Source of the DNA: Deltaproteobacteria bacterium
GTDB taxonomy: Bacteria; Desulfobacterota; DSM-4660; Desulfatiglandales; HGW-15
NCBI GenBank assembly: GCA_019308745.1
Contig: JAFDHO010000045.1
Coordinates: 1-42,024, forward strand
Length of the DNA: 42,024 nucleotides
Reading direction: 5' to 3'
How positions within the stretch are numbered: the first letter of the stretch is position 1; the number at the start of each line of letters is the position of its first letter. The notes under the pieces are model-generated. The model was not told where the DNA came from. It was given only the letters and a program-made list of their open reading frames with translations, and did not search any database. Positions 35,273 through 42,024 of the stretch are shown piece after piece. The translations under genes were made by a program, and so were the position numbers.

Positions 35273-36361
35273 ATGCGGATTGCAGATATTCTTGATATAA
35301 AGGCGAGCAGGAGGACAGGGAAGGCGGAGATACCCGCGGAGGAGGTCGCCCTCCGGGAGGTGGGCGACGTGGTGACGGGAGACCGGTTGGCACCGGAAGT
35401 CGGCGAGGGGGAACCGGACCATGGATTGAGGCTCGCCAGGCGCTGGGCTCCCGAAGTGGAGAGGTACTATGATCTGTTTCTCAAGAGGGCGGAGGATCTT
35501 CGGGAGCGGGTTCAGGCAAAGAGGAACATAAGCCCTTCTCCCATCCTGTCGGATCTCTATCGTTTGATCAATGATGATCTGATCGAGGAGTTCTATTCCT
35601 ATGCCATGATGGCCCACCAGGATAAAGATGACCTGGTGACCCACGGGATCGACGTGCTCGGCACGTGCTTGGTAGTGGGTGTGGGATTGAAACTGGATAT
35701 CAAGATGCTCTTGAAATTGGGGCTGGCAGCGGTCCTGGAAAACGTGGGCATGTACAGGGTCCCCGAAAGAATCCTCCATAAGAGGGAAAAGCTGAGCGAG
35801 GAAGAGATCTCTTCGATCCAAGACCACCCGAGGGAAAGCTATGAGATTCTCGTGGGATTAGGTGAAAAATACCGGTGGTTGGCAGATACGGCCCTGGGGG
35901 TCCATGAGCGGATGGATGGATCGGGGTATCCCAACGGGCTCTCGGGAGAAAAAATATCCCCCCTTTCTTTCATCATAGGGCTCGCGGATATGTATACGGC
36001 TATGATTCGGGAAAGGCCCCACAGGAAAAGGTTCCGCAAGAGCGAGGCAATCAAGTACATCGTCGGGGAGACCAAGGGCCTGTTCCCGTTGGGTATCCGT
36101 AAGGTCTTTTTGGACAGGGTTTCTTTATTTCCCGTGGGCACCTACGTGAGACTGAACAGCGGCACCGTCGGTTGCGTCATCGCAACCAACAGGAAACACG
36201 CGATAAGACCTACTATTCAGGTCATCCATAACGCCGCGGGGCAGGTAGTGGAAGAGGAGGAGATCCTCAACCTGGGAGACAATCCCCTCCTGTATATTGC
36301 AGAAGAAGTTGATCAGGACGGATTTCCAAAAATGAGGTTCCAGAAAAGGACCGTCGCATAG
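35273..36361 (+). CDS. HD-GYP-like protein lacking the HD metal pair
   Basis: A 362-residue cytoplasmic protein. From about residue 115 it follows the HD-GYP domain closely: PERILHKREKLSEEE, DHPRESYEIL, VHERMDGSGYPNGLSGEKI, ADMYTAMI. The GYP motif is intact. The hallmark LLHDIGK is VLENVGM here, so Glu155-Asn156 replace the His-Asp metal ligands. It is therefore probably not a working c-di-GMP phosphodiesterase, but could bind c-di-GMP or act as an adaptor. It ends 20 bp before the Wzz/BY-kinase gene, so it likely shares its operon and may regulate polysaccharide output. Confidence 0.8.
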   Translation: MRIADILDIKASRRTGKAEIPAEEVALREVGDVVTGDRLAPEVGEGEPDHGLRLARRWAPEVERYYDLFLKRAEDLRERVQAKRNISPSPILSDLYRLINDDLIEEFYSYAMMAHQDKDDLVTHGIDVLGTCLVVGVGLKLDIKMLLKLGLAAVLENVGMYRVPERILHKREKLSEEEISSIQDHPRESYEILVGLGEKYRWLADTALGVHERMDGSGYPNGLSGEKISPLSFIIGLADMYTAMIRERPHRKRFRKSEAIKYIVGETKGLFPLGIRKVFLDRVSLFPVGTYVRLNSGTVGCVIATNRKHAIRPTIQVIHNAAGQVVEEEEILNLGDNPLLYIAEEVDQDGFPKMRFQKRTVA

Positions 36362-36381
36362 ATCCCATCAGGAGAGCAGCA

Positions 36382-39300
36382 TTGCCCCAGTATGACATCA
36401 ACCTCAGGGAATATTGGTGGATTTTCAAGAAGAGAAAATTCATCATCATAACCATCGCCATCATCCTGGGCATTTTCAGTACCACATTCGCCATACTCAG
36501 AGCACCGGAGCCCCTCTATTCCACCACGTGCGTTATTGAGTTCGAGAAATCCTATACCGCAGAAGGAATCTATAACCAGGGATATCACTGGTCTGATTCT
36601 GATGAAATCGAAACGCATATCTCGGTCATTAAGGGCTACCCCGTCTTTCAGCGGGTTGCAGAAAAGATGGGGCTCATCCCTGGGAAAGGGCCTCGTGGGG
36701 GAAGGACGAAGGAGAGTGCCGTCTTCCCGATTATCGAAAATCTCCAGTCCAAGGTCCAGGTAACCAGAGAAAAGTACAGCAGCATCCTCAACATCAAGGT
36801 CACAGACAGCAGCCCTGTTTTTACCCAGAAACTGGCCAACACCATCGGCTTGGCATACAAGGAAGTGCTCGCGGAACAGCAGATGAGGCGCACCAGGGAG
36901 ACCATAAAGTATATCGAGGAGCAACTGAGAGAGGTACGGACCAAGCTCAAGGAAGCGGAAGATGAATTCAATCGCTTCGGCCAAGAGAACGAACTGATCT
37001 CCATTGATCTTCAGAGTGAAGACCTTTTGGCCAGGGCCAAGGGGATCAAAGAGGAACTCAAAAGCCTTCAAGAAGACAAGATGGAACTGGAGGGCATTGC
37101 AGGTCGCCTGGAAAGCTTCATCAAAGACCCCTCCGTCTCGGATCACGATTTCTATTCGGAAAAGGGGGGGAACCGGTACAAATCTGCCAATGATACCCTC
37201 GTGGGGCTTCTCATCAAAAAGGAGACCCTCCTGGAGGACTACACTCAACGCCATCCCGAGGTGGTTGCCATCAACAGGAGCATCATCGAAAGCGCCCGGA
37301 AGATGCTGTTCATCCTCAAGCTCCAAATGAACAAGATGGAAAGCAGGATGGGAGATCTGAGGGATGAACTCGAGCAGGTAAACAGGAAGACAAAGGTCCT
37401 GATGGACAAGAAACTGGAGTTCAACCGCCTCAAGAGAAGGGTTGACCTGTACCATAACATGACCGTCCTGCTGGAGAAGAAGAACCAGGAGGCCATGATC
37501 AGGAGGGCGGACAGACCCGAAGTCGTCAATATCATAAAGCCGGCTCTCTTGCCAACAAGGCCGATCAATCCACCGAAGAGGGGGATGGTGGGCGCGACAG
37601 GCACCTTGATAGGTATCATAATTGGTTTGGTTGCGGCCTTTATCGTGGAGACGTTCGACACCTCTCTGGGAGCCATAGAAGATGTAGAGGAGACCCTTGG
37701 TGTCCAGGTCCTGGGTGTCATCCCCCAGGCAAATGTCAGGGATATAAGGGAGGGCCTGAGGGAAAAATATGGGAAGGGACTTAATGATCATGCGCTCAAG
37801 GAATCGGTGAACCTCGTTACCCATTTGCTCCCCAAATCAATGATGGCTGAGAGCTTCAGGGGGCTGAGGACCAACATCCAGTTCAAGGATGCGGATCAAA
37901 AGATAAGGACCCTTGCCGTGACAAGTTCAACCCATGAGGAGGGAAAGACCCTGGTGGCCATCAATCTGGCAATGACAATGGCGCAGGCTGGAATTAAGAC
38001 CCTTCTGATAGGATGCGACCTAAGAAAGCCGACCGTGGCCAAGGCGCTAGGGATAGAAATGGCGGTTGGGGTTACGGATATCTTGCTGGGAAACTATCAG
38101 TGGCGGGACACGGTAAAGGGGTTTACGGACATCATCATGGGAAAGATGAACGTGGATGAAGTGATGATGACCCCGGGGCTGGACAACCTCCACGTCATTA
38201 CTGCGGGCGGCGTGTCGCCAAATCCAGCCGAGTTGATCGAATCCAAGAGGCTGGACCAATTCCTGGAAGAGGTCAAAGACGAATATGACATCGTGGTGAT
38301 TGATTCAACACCCATTCTCTCTACCGCCGATGCGGCCATTCTGGGAAGGAAGGTGGACGCAGTCCTGCTGGTTTACAGGGTCGGAAGCGTCTCGAGGGCT
38401 CTCTTGAGGAGATCCACGTCACAACTAAAACAGATAAGATGCAACGTCATCGGGGTGGTCTTGAACAGTATGAGGCCGGAAGTCAGTCCCGACTTCCAAG
38501 ACTTCAAGTACTACAGTTACTATTCCGTATACGGCGAAGATGATCAGACGCTCCCGAGGCACAGGAAAGGCCTCTCCAAATTCGGCCTTCAACCGTTCAA
38601 GGGCTTCAAGCTTGGAGGGATCTTAGGCAGGAAGGATCCATCTGGGAAGGAAAAGACCAGACCATCCGTGTCGAGATTTCTCATGCTCATTGTGGCCGTT
38701 CTTTTCCTCGCAGGAGGAATAACCCTGCACTACGGGGGGATGGGACCGTTTCAGTGGTTTTCCAAGGTGAAATTGCTTCAAAGGGAACCAGGGCGCCCCG
38801 GATCTGACAAAGAGATTCAAGGAAGGGAGCCCCGGGAGCGATCCGCAAGCCCCCCCGGAGGGCCACCTGCGGAGGTAGCGGTGAAAAGCCCAAGCTTTGG
38901 TGCAACGGCACCCCCGGCAAAACCGAGGCAGGAAAGGGCGAAGATGCCGAAGGCTGCCGGCGAGAGGTCGATGAAGAGCGGGGAAGTTCAATCTGCACCC
39001 GAAAGGAACTCCTACCCCTATTCCCTGAAAGTGGGGTCCTTCAGGGAGCTGGAAATGGCAAGGAAGGCCATGTCCCTATATGAAGAGAAGGGTTCGCCCG
39101 TCTACCATATCAGAGTTCACCTCAGCAACGGTATATGGTACAGGGTTTACCTCGGGATCTACAGGGATGAAGAGGAGGCAGAGCACTTCAAAAGGGATAG
39201 GGGACTTGGAGAGACCGTCGTCGTGAAAGTGCCCCACGCTGTCTTGGTGGGCACCTATCGCACCAAGGAGGAGGGCCGGGAGAAGCTCGAGTTGCTGAAG

Positions 39301-39447
39301 GGGCTTGATTTCTCTCCCTATTGGATGGAAGATGGTGGCAAGGGGTTCAGACTCTGCATAGGAGCGTTTAACTCCAGGGACGGAGCCGAAAGGAAGCTGG
39401 AAGAGCTCCGTTCCAAGGGCATTCAGGGGCGGATCATCAAGAGGTGA
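36382..39447 (+). CDS. Wzz/BY-kinase polysaccharide co-polymerase fused to a double SPOR tail
   Basis: A 1021-residue inner-membrane protein. Order: Wzz domain with helix 1 (about 19-38, IIITIAIILGIFSTTFAIL), long periplasmic coiled coil (about 160-360), helix 2 (about 400-425), bacterial tyrosine kinase with Walker A SSTHEEGKTLVA (near 515), Walker A' CDLRKPTVAKALG and Walker B YDIVVIDSTPIL, a Tyr cluster YYSYYSVYGED (near 708-718) for autophosphorylation, helix 3 (about 766-785, FLMLIVAVLFLAGG), a Pro-rich linker and two SPOR-like units (from 878). It controls chain length or export of a surface polysaccharide. The SPOR tail after the Tyr cluster is unusual. The start is TTG 36382 with AGGAG eight bases upstream. 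Confidence 0.93.
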   Translation: MPQYDINLREYWWIFKKRKFIIITIAIILGIFSTTFAILRAPEPLYSTTCVIEFEKSYTAEGIYNQGYHWSDSDEIETHISVIKGYPVFQRVAEKMGLIPGKGPRGGRTKESAVFPIIENLQSKVQVTREKYSSILNIKVTDSSPVFTQKLANTIGLAYKEVLAEQQMRRTRETIKYIEEQLREVRTKLKEAEDEFNRFGQENELISIDLQSEDLLARAKGIKEELKSLQEDKMELEGIAGRLESFIKDPSVSDHDFYSEKGGNRYKSANDTLVGLLIKKETLLEDYTQRHPEVVAINRSIIESARKMLFILKLQMNKMESRMGDLRDELEQVNRKTKVLMDKKLEFNRLKRRVDLYHNMTVLLEKKNQEAMIRRADRPEVVNIIKPALLPTRPINPPKRGMVGATGTLIGIIIGLVAAFIVETFDTSLGAIEDVEETLGVQVLGVIPQANVRDIREGLREKYGKGLNDHALKESVNLVTHLLPKSMMAESFRGLRTNIQFKDADQKIRTLAVTSSTHEEGKTLVAINLAMTMAQAGIKTLLIGCDLRKPTVAKALGIEMAVGVTDILLGNYQWRDTVKGFTDIIMGKMNVDEVMMTPGLDNLHVITAGGVSPNPAELIESKRLDQFLEEVKDEYDIVVIDSTPILSTADAAILGRKVDAVLLVYRVGSVSRALLRRSTSQLKQIRCNVIGVVLNSMRPEVSPDFQDFKYYSYYSVYGEDDQTLPRHRKGLSKFGLQPFKGFKLGGILGRKDPSGKEKTRPSVSRFLMLIVAVLFLAGGITLHYGGMGPFQWFSKVKLLQREPGRPGSDKEIQGREPRERSASPPGGPPAEVAVKSPSFGATAPPAKPRQERAKMPKAAGERSMKSGEVQSAPERNSYPYSLKVGSFRELEMARKAMSLYEEKGSPVYHIRVHLSNGIWYRVYLGIYRDEEEAEHFKRDRGLGETVVVKVPHAVLVGTYRTKEEGREKLELLKGLDFSPYWMEDGGKGFRLCIGAFNSRDGAERKLEELRSKGIQGRIIKR

Positions 39448-39449
39448 AC

Positions 39450-39890
39450 ATGGCACAGGACGCAATTGAAGCACTGACGGGTGCATCTGGAAGAGAGCCC
39501 TATGCCCGGAAGCTCGGCATGAGACTGGTGGCCTTGGAACCGGGGCGTGCAGTGGTGGAGATGCAGATGAATGATGGGATGAAAAACATCTTCGGCATGA
39601 TCCATGGGGGCGCCATCTTTTCTTTGATCGACGAGGCGTTCCAGGCATCCTGCAATTCCCACGGCCGGGTGGCAGTAGCACTCAACGTGTCCGTCACCTA
39701 CCACCGTGCCCCCAAAGGTGAAGGGAAGCTTGTGGCGGAATCCAGGGAAGTGCACTGCTCCAACCGGACCGGAACCTACGAGATCCGAGTCACTGACGAG
39801 GATGAAAACCTCATTGCTTCATGTCTTGCCCTTGCCTATAGAAAGGGTGATCCCCTGCCCTTCCTGGCGCAGGTGGAGAAAGAGGATTAA
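39450..39890 (+). CDS. PaaI-family hotdog thioesterase
   Basis: A 146-residue hotdog protein: YARKLGMRLVALEPGRAVVEMQMNDGMKNIFGMIHGGAIFSLIDEAFQASCNS. HGGAIFSLIDEA is the PaaI signature with the catalytic acidic residue. Such proteins hydrolyse aryl- or acyl-CoA thioesters; substrate is unknown here. I start it at ATG 39450, 2 bp after the BY-kinase stop; a GTG at 39444 overlapping that stop is an alternative. The spacing implies cotranscription but the functions are not obviously linked. Confidence 0.9.
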   Translation: MAQDAIEALTGASGREPYARKLGMRLVALEPGRAVVEMQMNDGMKNIFGMIHGGAIFSLIDEAFQASCNSHGRVAVALNVSVTYHRAPKGEGKLVAESREVHCSNRTGTYEIRVTDEDENLIASCLALAYRKGDPLPFLAQVEKED

Positions 39891-40239
39891 GGATGACTAT
39901 GAGGTTTATAGGGGCGTGAAAGAGGTAGGGACGATATTGAGCTCTTGAAAGAGAGGTCCCAGGAGCCGCTGACCCTGTTACTGATCGAGCCTTTCAGAAT
40001 AGACACGGGGCTACGGAAAGGGCACTATTTGGAAGGTCCTGAGCGGAGATCAAGGGCTTCTTCTTTCGAAAGGGGAATCAGGGGTGAAATGGCCTTTTTG
40101 AAAGAAACGAGGCAGGCTTAGATTGACTTAATTTGGATTATTTAATAGACTGATCAATTATTGTTCAAATATCATTTATGTTTTTCATTACGTCCCAAAA
40201 AACATCATCATTTAACTGTATTTTTCATATTTCGCACCA
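39891..40239. other. Intergenic region upstream of hpt
   Basis: About 350 bp. The first 230 bp are GC-rich and have one frame open for about 65 codons (IELLKERSQEPLTLLLIEPFRIDTG onward to FLKETRQA) but no good start codon or ribosome binding site; it may be a remnant. The last 120 bp are AT-rich and probably contain the hpt promoter. Confidence 0.4.
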
Positions 40240-40752
40240 ATGGAAAAGCATCTTTTGCTCGGTGAGGAGACCATCCGTTCGAGGGTGAAGGAACTGGCGG
40301 AGCAGATATCTTCCGACTACGCCGACAAGGAGCCCATTATGATCGGGGTCTTGAACGGGGTGGTGTTCTTCTTCGCGGACCTCTTGAAGGATCTGACCAT
40401 CCCTGCAAAGATAGACTTCGTCAGGGCCGCGAGTTATGGATCGGGCATGACGTCGAGTGGCACGGTCACGTTCACCAAGGACGTGGAAATCCCCATTACG
40501 GGTGAGGACGTCATCCTTGTAGAGGATATTGTGGATACGGGGCTGACCCTGAAGCACATTGCCCGAAGGCTTGAAGAAAAAGGACCCCGGTCTCTGAAGA
40601 TATGCGCCCTCATAGACAAGCAGGAACGCCGCAAGGAAAAGGTAACGATTGATTATTGTGGTTTTCGAATAGAGGAAGGGTTCCTTGTAGGTTACGGCCT
40701 GGACCACGATGAGGAATACAGGTGCCTCAGGGATATCTATCAGTTGAAATAG
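40240..40752 (+). CDS. hpt: Hypoxanthine phosphoribosyltransferase
   Basis: A 170-residue purine salvage enzyme that joins hypoxanthine (or guanine) to PRPP. The PRPP-binding motif VILVEDIVDTGLTL is present, with the flexible loop region SYGSGMTSSG, and the C-terminal FLVGYGLDHDEEYR closing the purine site. Length is typical. It is 36 bp upstream of the MJ0042/DUF3426 gene and may share its transcript. Confidence 0.95.
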   Translation: MEKHLLLGEETIRSRVKELAEQISSDYADKEPIMIGVLNGVVFFFADLLKDLTIPAKIDFVRAASYGSGMTSSGTVTFTKDVEIPITGEDVILVEDIVDTGLTLKHIARRLEEKGPRSLKICALIDKQERRKEKVTIDYCGFRIEEGFLVGYGLDHDEEYRCLRDIYQLK

Positions 40753-40788
40753 GGAAAAGGCCGACTATTTTCCAAGAGGGAGGCGGAC

Positions 40789-41730
40789 ATGATCGTAGAA
40801 TGCAAGAACTGTCAATCGACCTTTAGACTCGATGAATCTCTCGTAAAAGAGGATGGCTCCAAGGTCAGATGCTCGGTGTGTAGGAATGTCTTCTTAGTGT
40901 ATCCTCCGCAAAAAGTTGGCCCGGAGTCGGCCCAGGGCCTAACCCCTGCCCAGGAGGAAGATTACACGGAGACAGCGGCTTTGTCATCCTTAGAGTCCAA
41001 AGGGAAAAGCCAGCCCCCGACAGCGGAGGAAGGCGAGTTTTCTGAGTTTGATAGCGCCTTTAAGGAACTCCTGGAAGAGGATATTACAGAGAAGACAGTA
41101 TCAGGCATCTCTGCCGAGGAAGAGGTCCCGCTCGAGGAAGGTGAAGCGCCAGCGCCAGAGGCCGATGAAGCGGTCCAAAAGAAGGCGAAGGGCAGGAGAA
41201 TTCGGCCCTTCCATATTGTCTTGGCGGTCGTCCTCTTGTTGTTGGTCGGCGCAGGCGCCATATATTATTTCCTCCCGGACATCATTCCTGATACACTCTC
41301 CTTCCTGAAGCCTGCCAGCAAACAGGCGATCAGTGATCCCGGCACCAGGAGGCTTACCTTCAGCGGGGTGAGCGGATCCTTTGTAAACTCCGACAAGGCG
41401 GGTCAAGTTTTTGTCATAAGGGGGATGGTCCGTAACGAATATCCCAAGAGACGCAGTTTTATCCTGGTAAAGGGTGCCATCCTTGACGATAAGGGGCAGG
41501 TGGTACGATCAGAAATGGCCTACGCAGGGAACATCCTGTCGGAGAAACAGATTCGCAAAATGACCCTCGAGGAGATCCACAAGGTCCTGAGGAATCGGCT
41601 GGGTAGGGGAAACATGAACGTCAAGATTGCCCCAGGGGTATCCATCCCTTTTATGATCATCCTCGGGAACCTGCCTTCCAATTTGAGCGAATTCACCGTA
41701 GAGGCGGTTCGCTCATCACCAGGGGAATAG
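40789..41730 (+). CDS. MJ0042 zinc-finger/DUF3426 membrane protein
   Basis: A 313-residue protein: N-terminal MJ0042-type zinc ribbon (VECKNCQSTFRLDESLV and VRCSVCRNVFLVYPP), an acidic linker, one membrane helix (about residues 140-162, FHIVLAVVLLLLVGAGAIYYF) and a DUF3426 domain (LTFSGVSGSFVNSDKAGQVFVIRGMVRNEYPKRRSFILVKGAILD) that would lie outside the cytoplasm. The family is widespread in Desulfobacterota and Proteobacteria and its function is unknown. Confidence 0.85.
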   Translation: MIVECKNCQSTFRLDESLVKEDGSKVRCSVCRNVFLVYPPQKVGPESAQGLTPAQEEDYTETAALSSLESKGKSQPPTAEEGEFSEFDSAFKELLEEDITEKTVSGISAEEEVPLEEGEAPAPEADEAVQKKAKGRRIRPFHIVLAVVLLLLVGAGAIYYFLPDIIPDTLSFLKPASKQAISDPGTRRLTFSGVSGSFVNSDKAGQVFVIRGMVRNEYPKRRSFILVKGAILDDKGQVVRSEMAYAGNILSEKQIRKMTLEEIHKVLRNRLGRGNMNVKIAPGVSIPFMIILGNLPSNLSEFTVEAVRSSPGE

Positions 41731-41805
41731 ATTGCCCCGCTTCCCGTACATTGTTTTGAGCCAGTCGGAGCTTGCCTTGAAGTGCAGGAATAGAGGATTG
41801 CGCAG

Positions 41806-42024
41806 ATGCAGATAACTATGCATAACAGGAATCCCCTTAGCCCCAGGAAATTGGCCAAGGGGTTCGCTGTCCTCTTGATAATCTTGCTCTCGGGGACCCT
41901 AGGCTACATGGTCGTAGAGGGCTGGGGCTTCTTGGACTCCCTCTACATGACGGTCATCACCATCACGACAGTAGGGTTTAGGGAGGTGGGTCCGATTTCA
42001 GCGGAAGGGGAAGTCTTCACCATC
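41806..42024 (+). CDS. Potassium channel protein, 5' part only
   Basis: The first 73 residues are seen before the window ends. They show a first membrane helix (FAVLLIILLSGTLGYMVV), the pore helix WGFLDSLYMTVITITTVGF and the filter TTVGFREVGPIS. This is the two-helix K+ channel pattern usually followed by a TrkA-N/RCK domain. The filter has FR where KcsA-type channels have YG. The start may be ATG 41806 or ATG 41818. Confidence 0.85.
   Translation, partial: MQITMHNRNPLSPRKLAKGFAVLLIILLSGTLGYMVVEGWGFLDSLYMTVITITTVGFREVGPISAEGEVFTI

Overview
The window is a chromosomal segment of an anaerobic, probably Desulfobacterota-like (deltaproteobacterial) bacterium. This is inferred from gene content: Rex, a DnaK/CbpA/CbpM/ClpB operon with Lon alongside, zinc-ribbon/DUF3426 proteins, PAS-GAF kinases with a Cys-rich ATPase tail, PqqD/radical-SAM peptide modification genes, and in-frame UGA codons that read best as selenocysteine. 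No 16S or other phylogenetic marker is present.

Layout. (1) 0.2-10.1 kb is a proteostasis island: leftward dnaK-cbpA-cbpM-clpB followed by a divergent sigma-70-like factor, and rightward lon. (2) 10.3-12.9 kb holds phosphomanno/phosphoglucomutase and a convergent NADP-isocitrate dehydrogenase. (3) 12.9-19 kb is mixed: a decayed adenylyltransferase remnant, a small glutaredoxin-like gene with TWO in-frame UGA codons each followed by a matching SECIS-like hairpin, tRNA-Phe, a 227-bp MITE-like element, an acidic zinc-ribbon protein, RNase HI, an NTF2-like protein, a DUF1573 gene interrupted only by a UGA at the first Cys of its CGCT motif, rex, and a dispersed multi-hairpin repeat. (4) 19.0-21.4 kb is a soluble PAS-PAS-GAF histidine kinase.

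(5) 21.4-30.5 kb is a RiPP-type (ribosomally made, modified peptide) cluster. It has an 81-residue Cys-repeat precursor, an HprK-like kinase, two radical SAM/SPASM enzymes (one frameshifted by a 17-bp tandem duplication), a B12-binding radical SAM enzyme, three PqqD-like chaperones, an S26-type peptidase, a nucleotidyltransferase and a MidA-like methyltransferase. It is arranged around a divergent promoter with a perfect 9-bp inverted repeat. A second S26-type protein and an ABC exporter (32.4-34.9 kb), also divergent around a perfect inverted repeat, may complete it.

(6) 35-39.4 kb is a surface polysaccharide module: a promoter with a long structured leader, an HD-GYP homologue lacking the HD pair, and a Wzz/BY-kinase fused to a double SPOR tail similar to that of the protein at 30.5-32.0 kb. 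(7) 39.4-42 kb has a thioesterase, hpt, an MJ0042/DUF3426 protein and the 5' end of a K+ channel gene.

The strongest leads are the two selenoprotein genes, which ordinary gene calling would truncate or miss, and the RiPP cluster with its CxxGxx(A/P) repeat precursor. All assignments come from reading the sequence; no database search was run.
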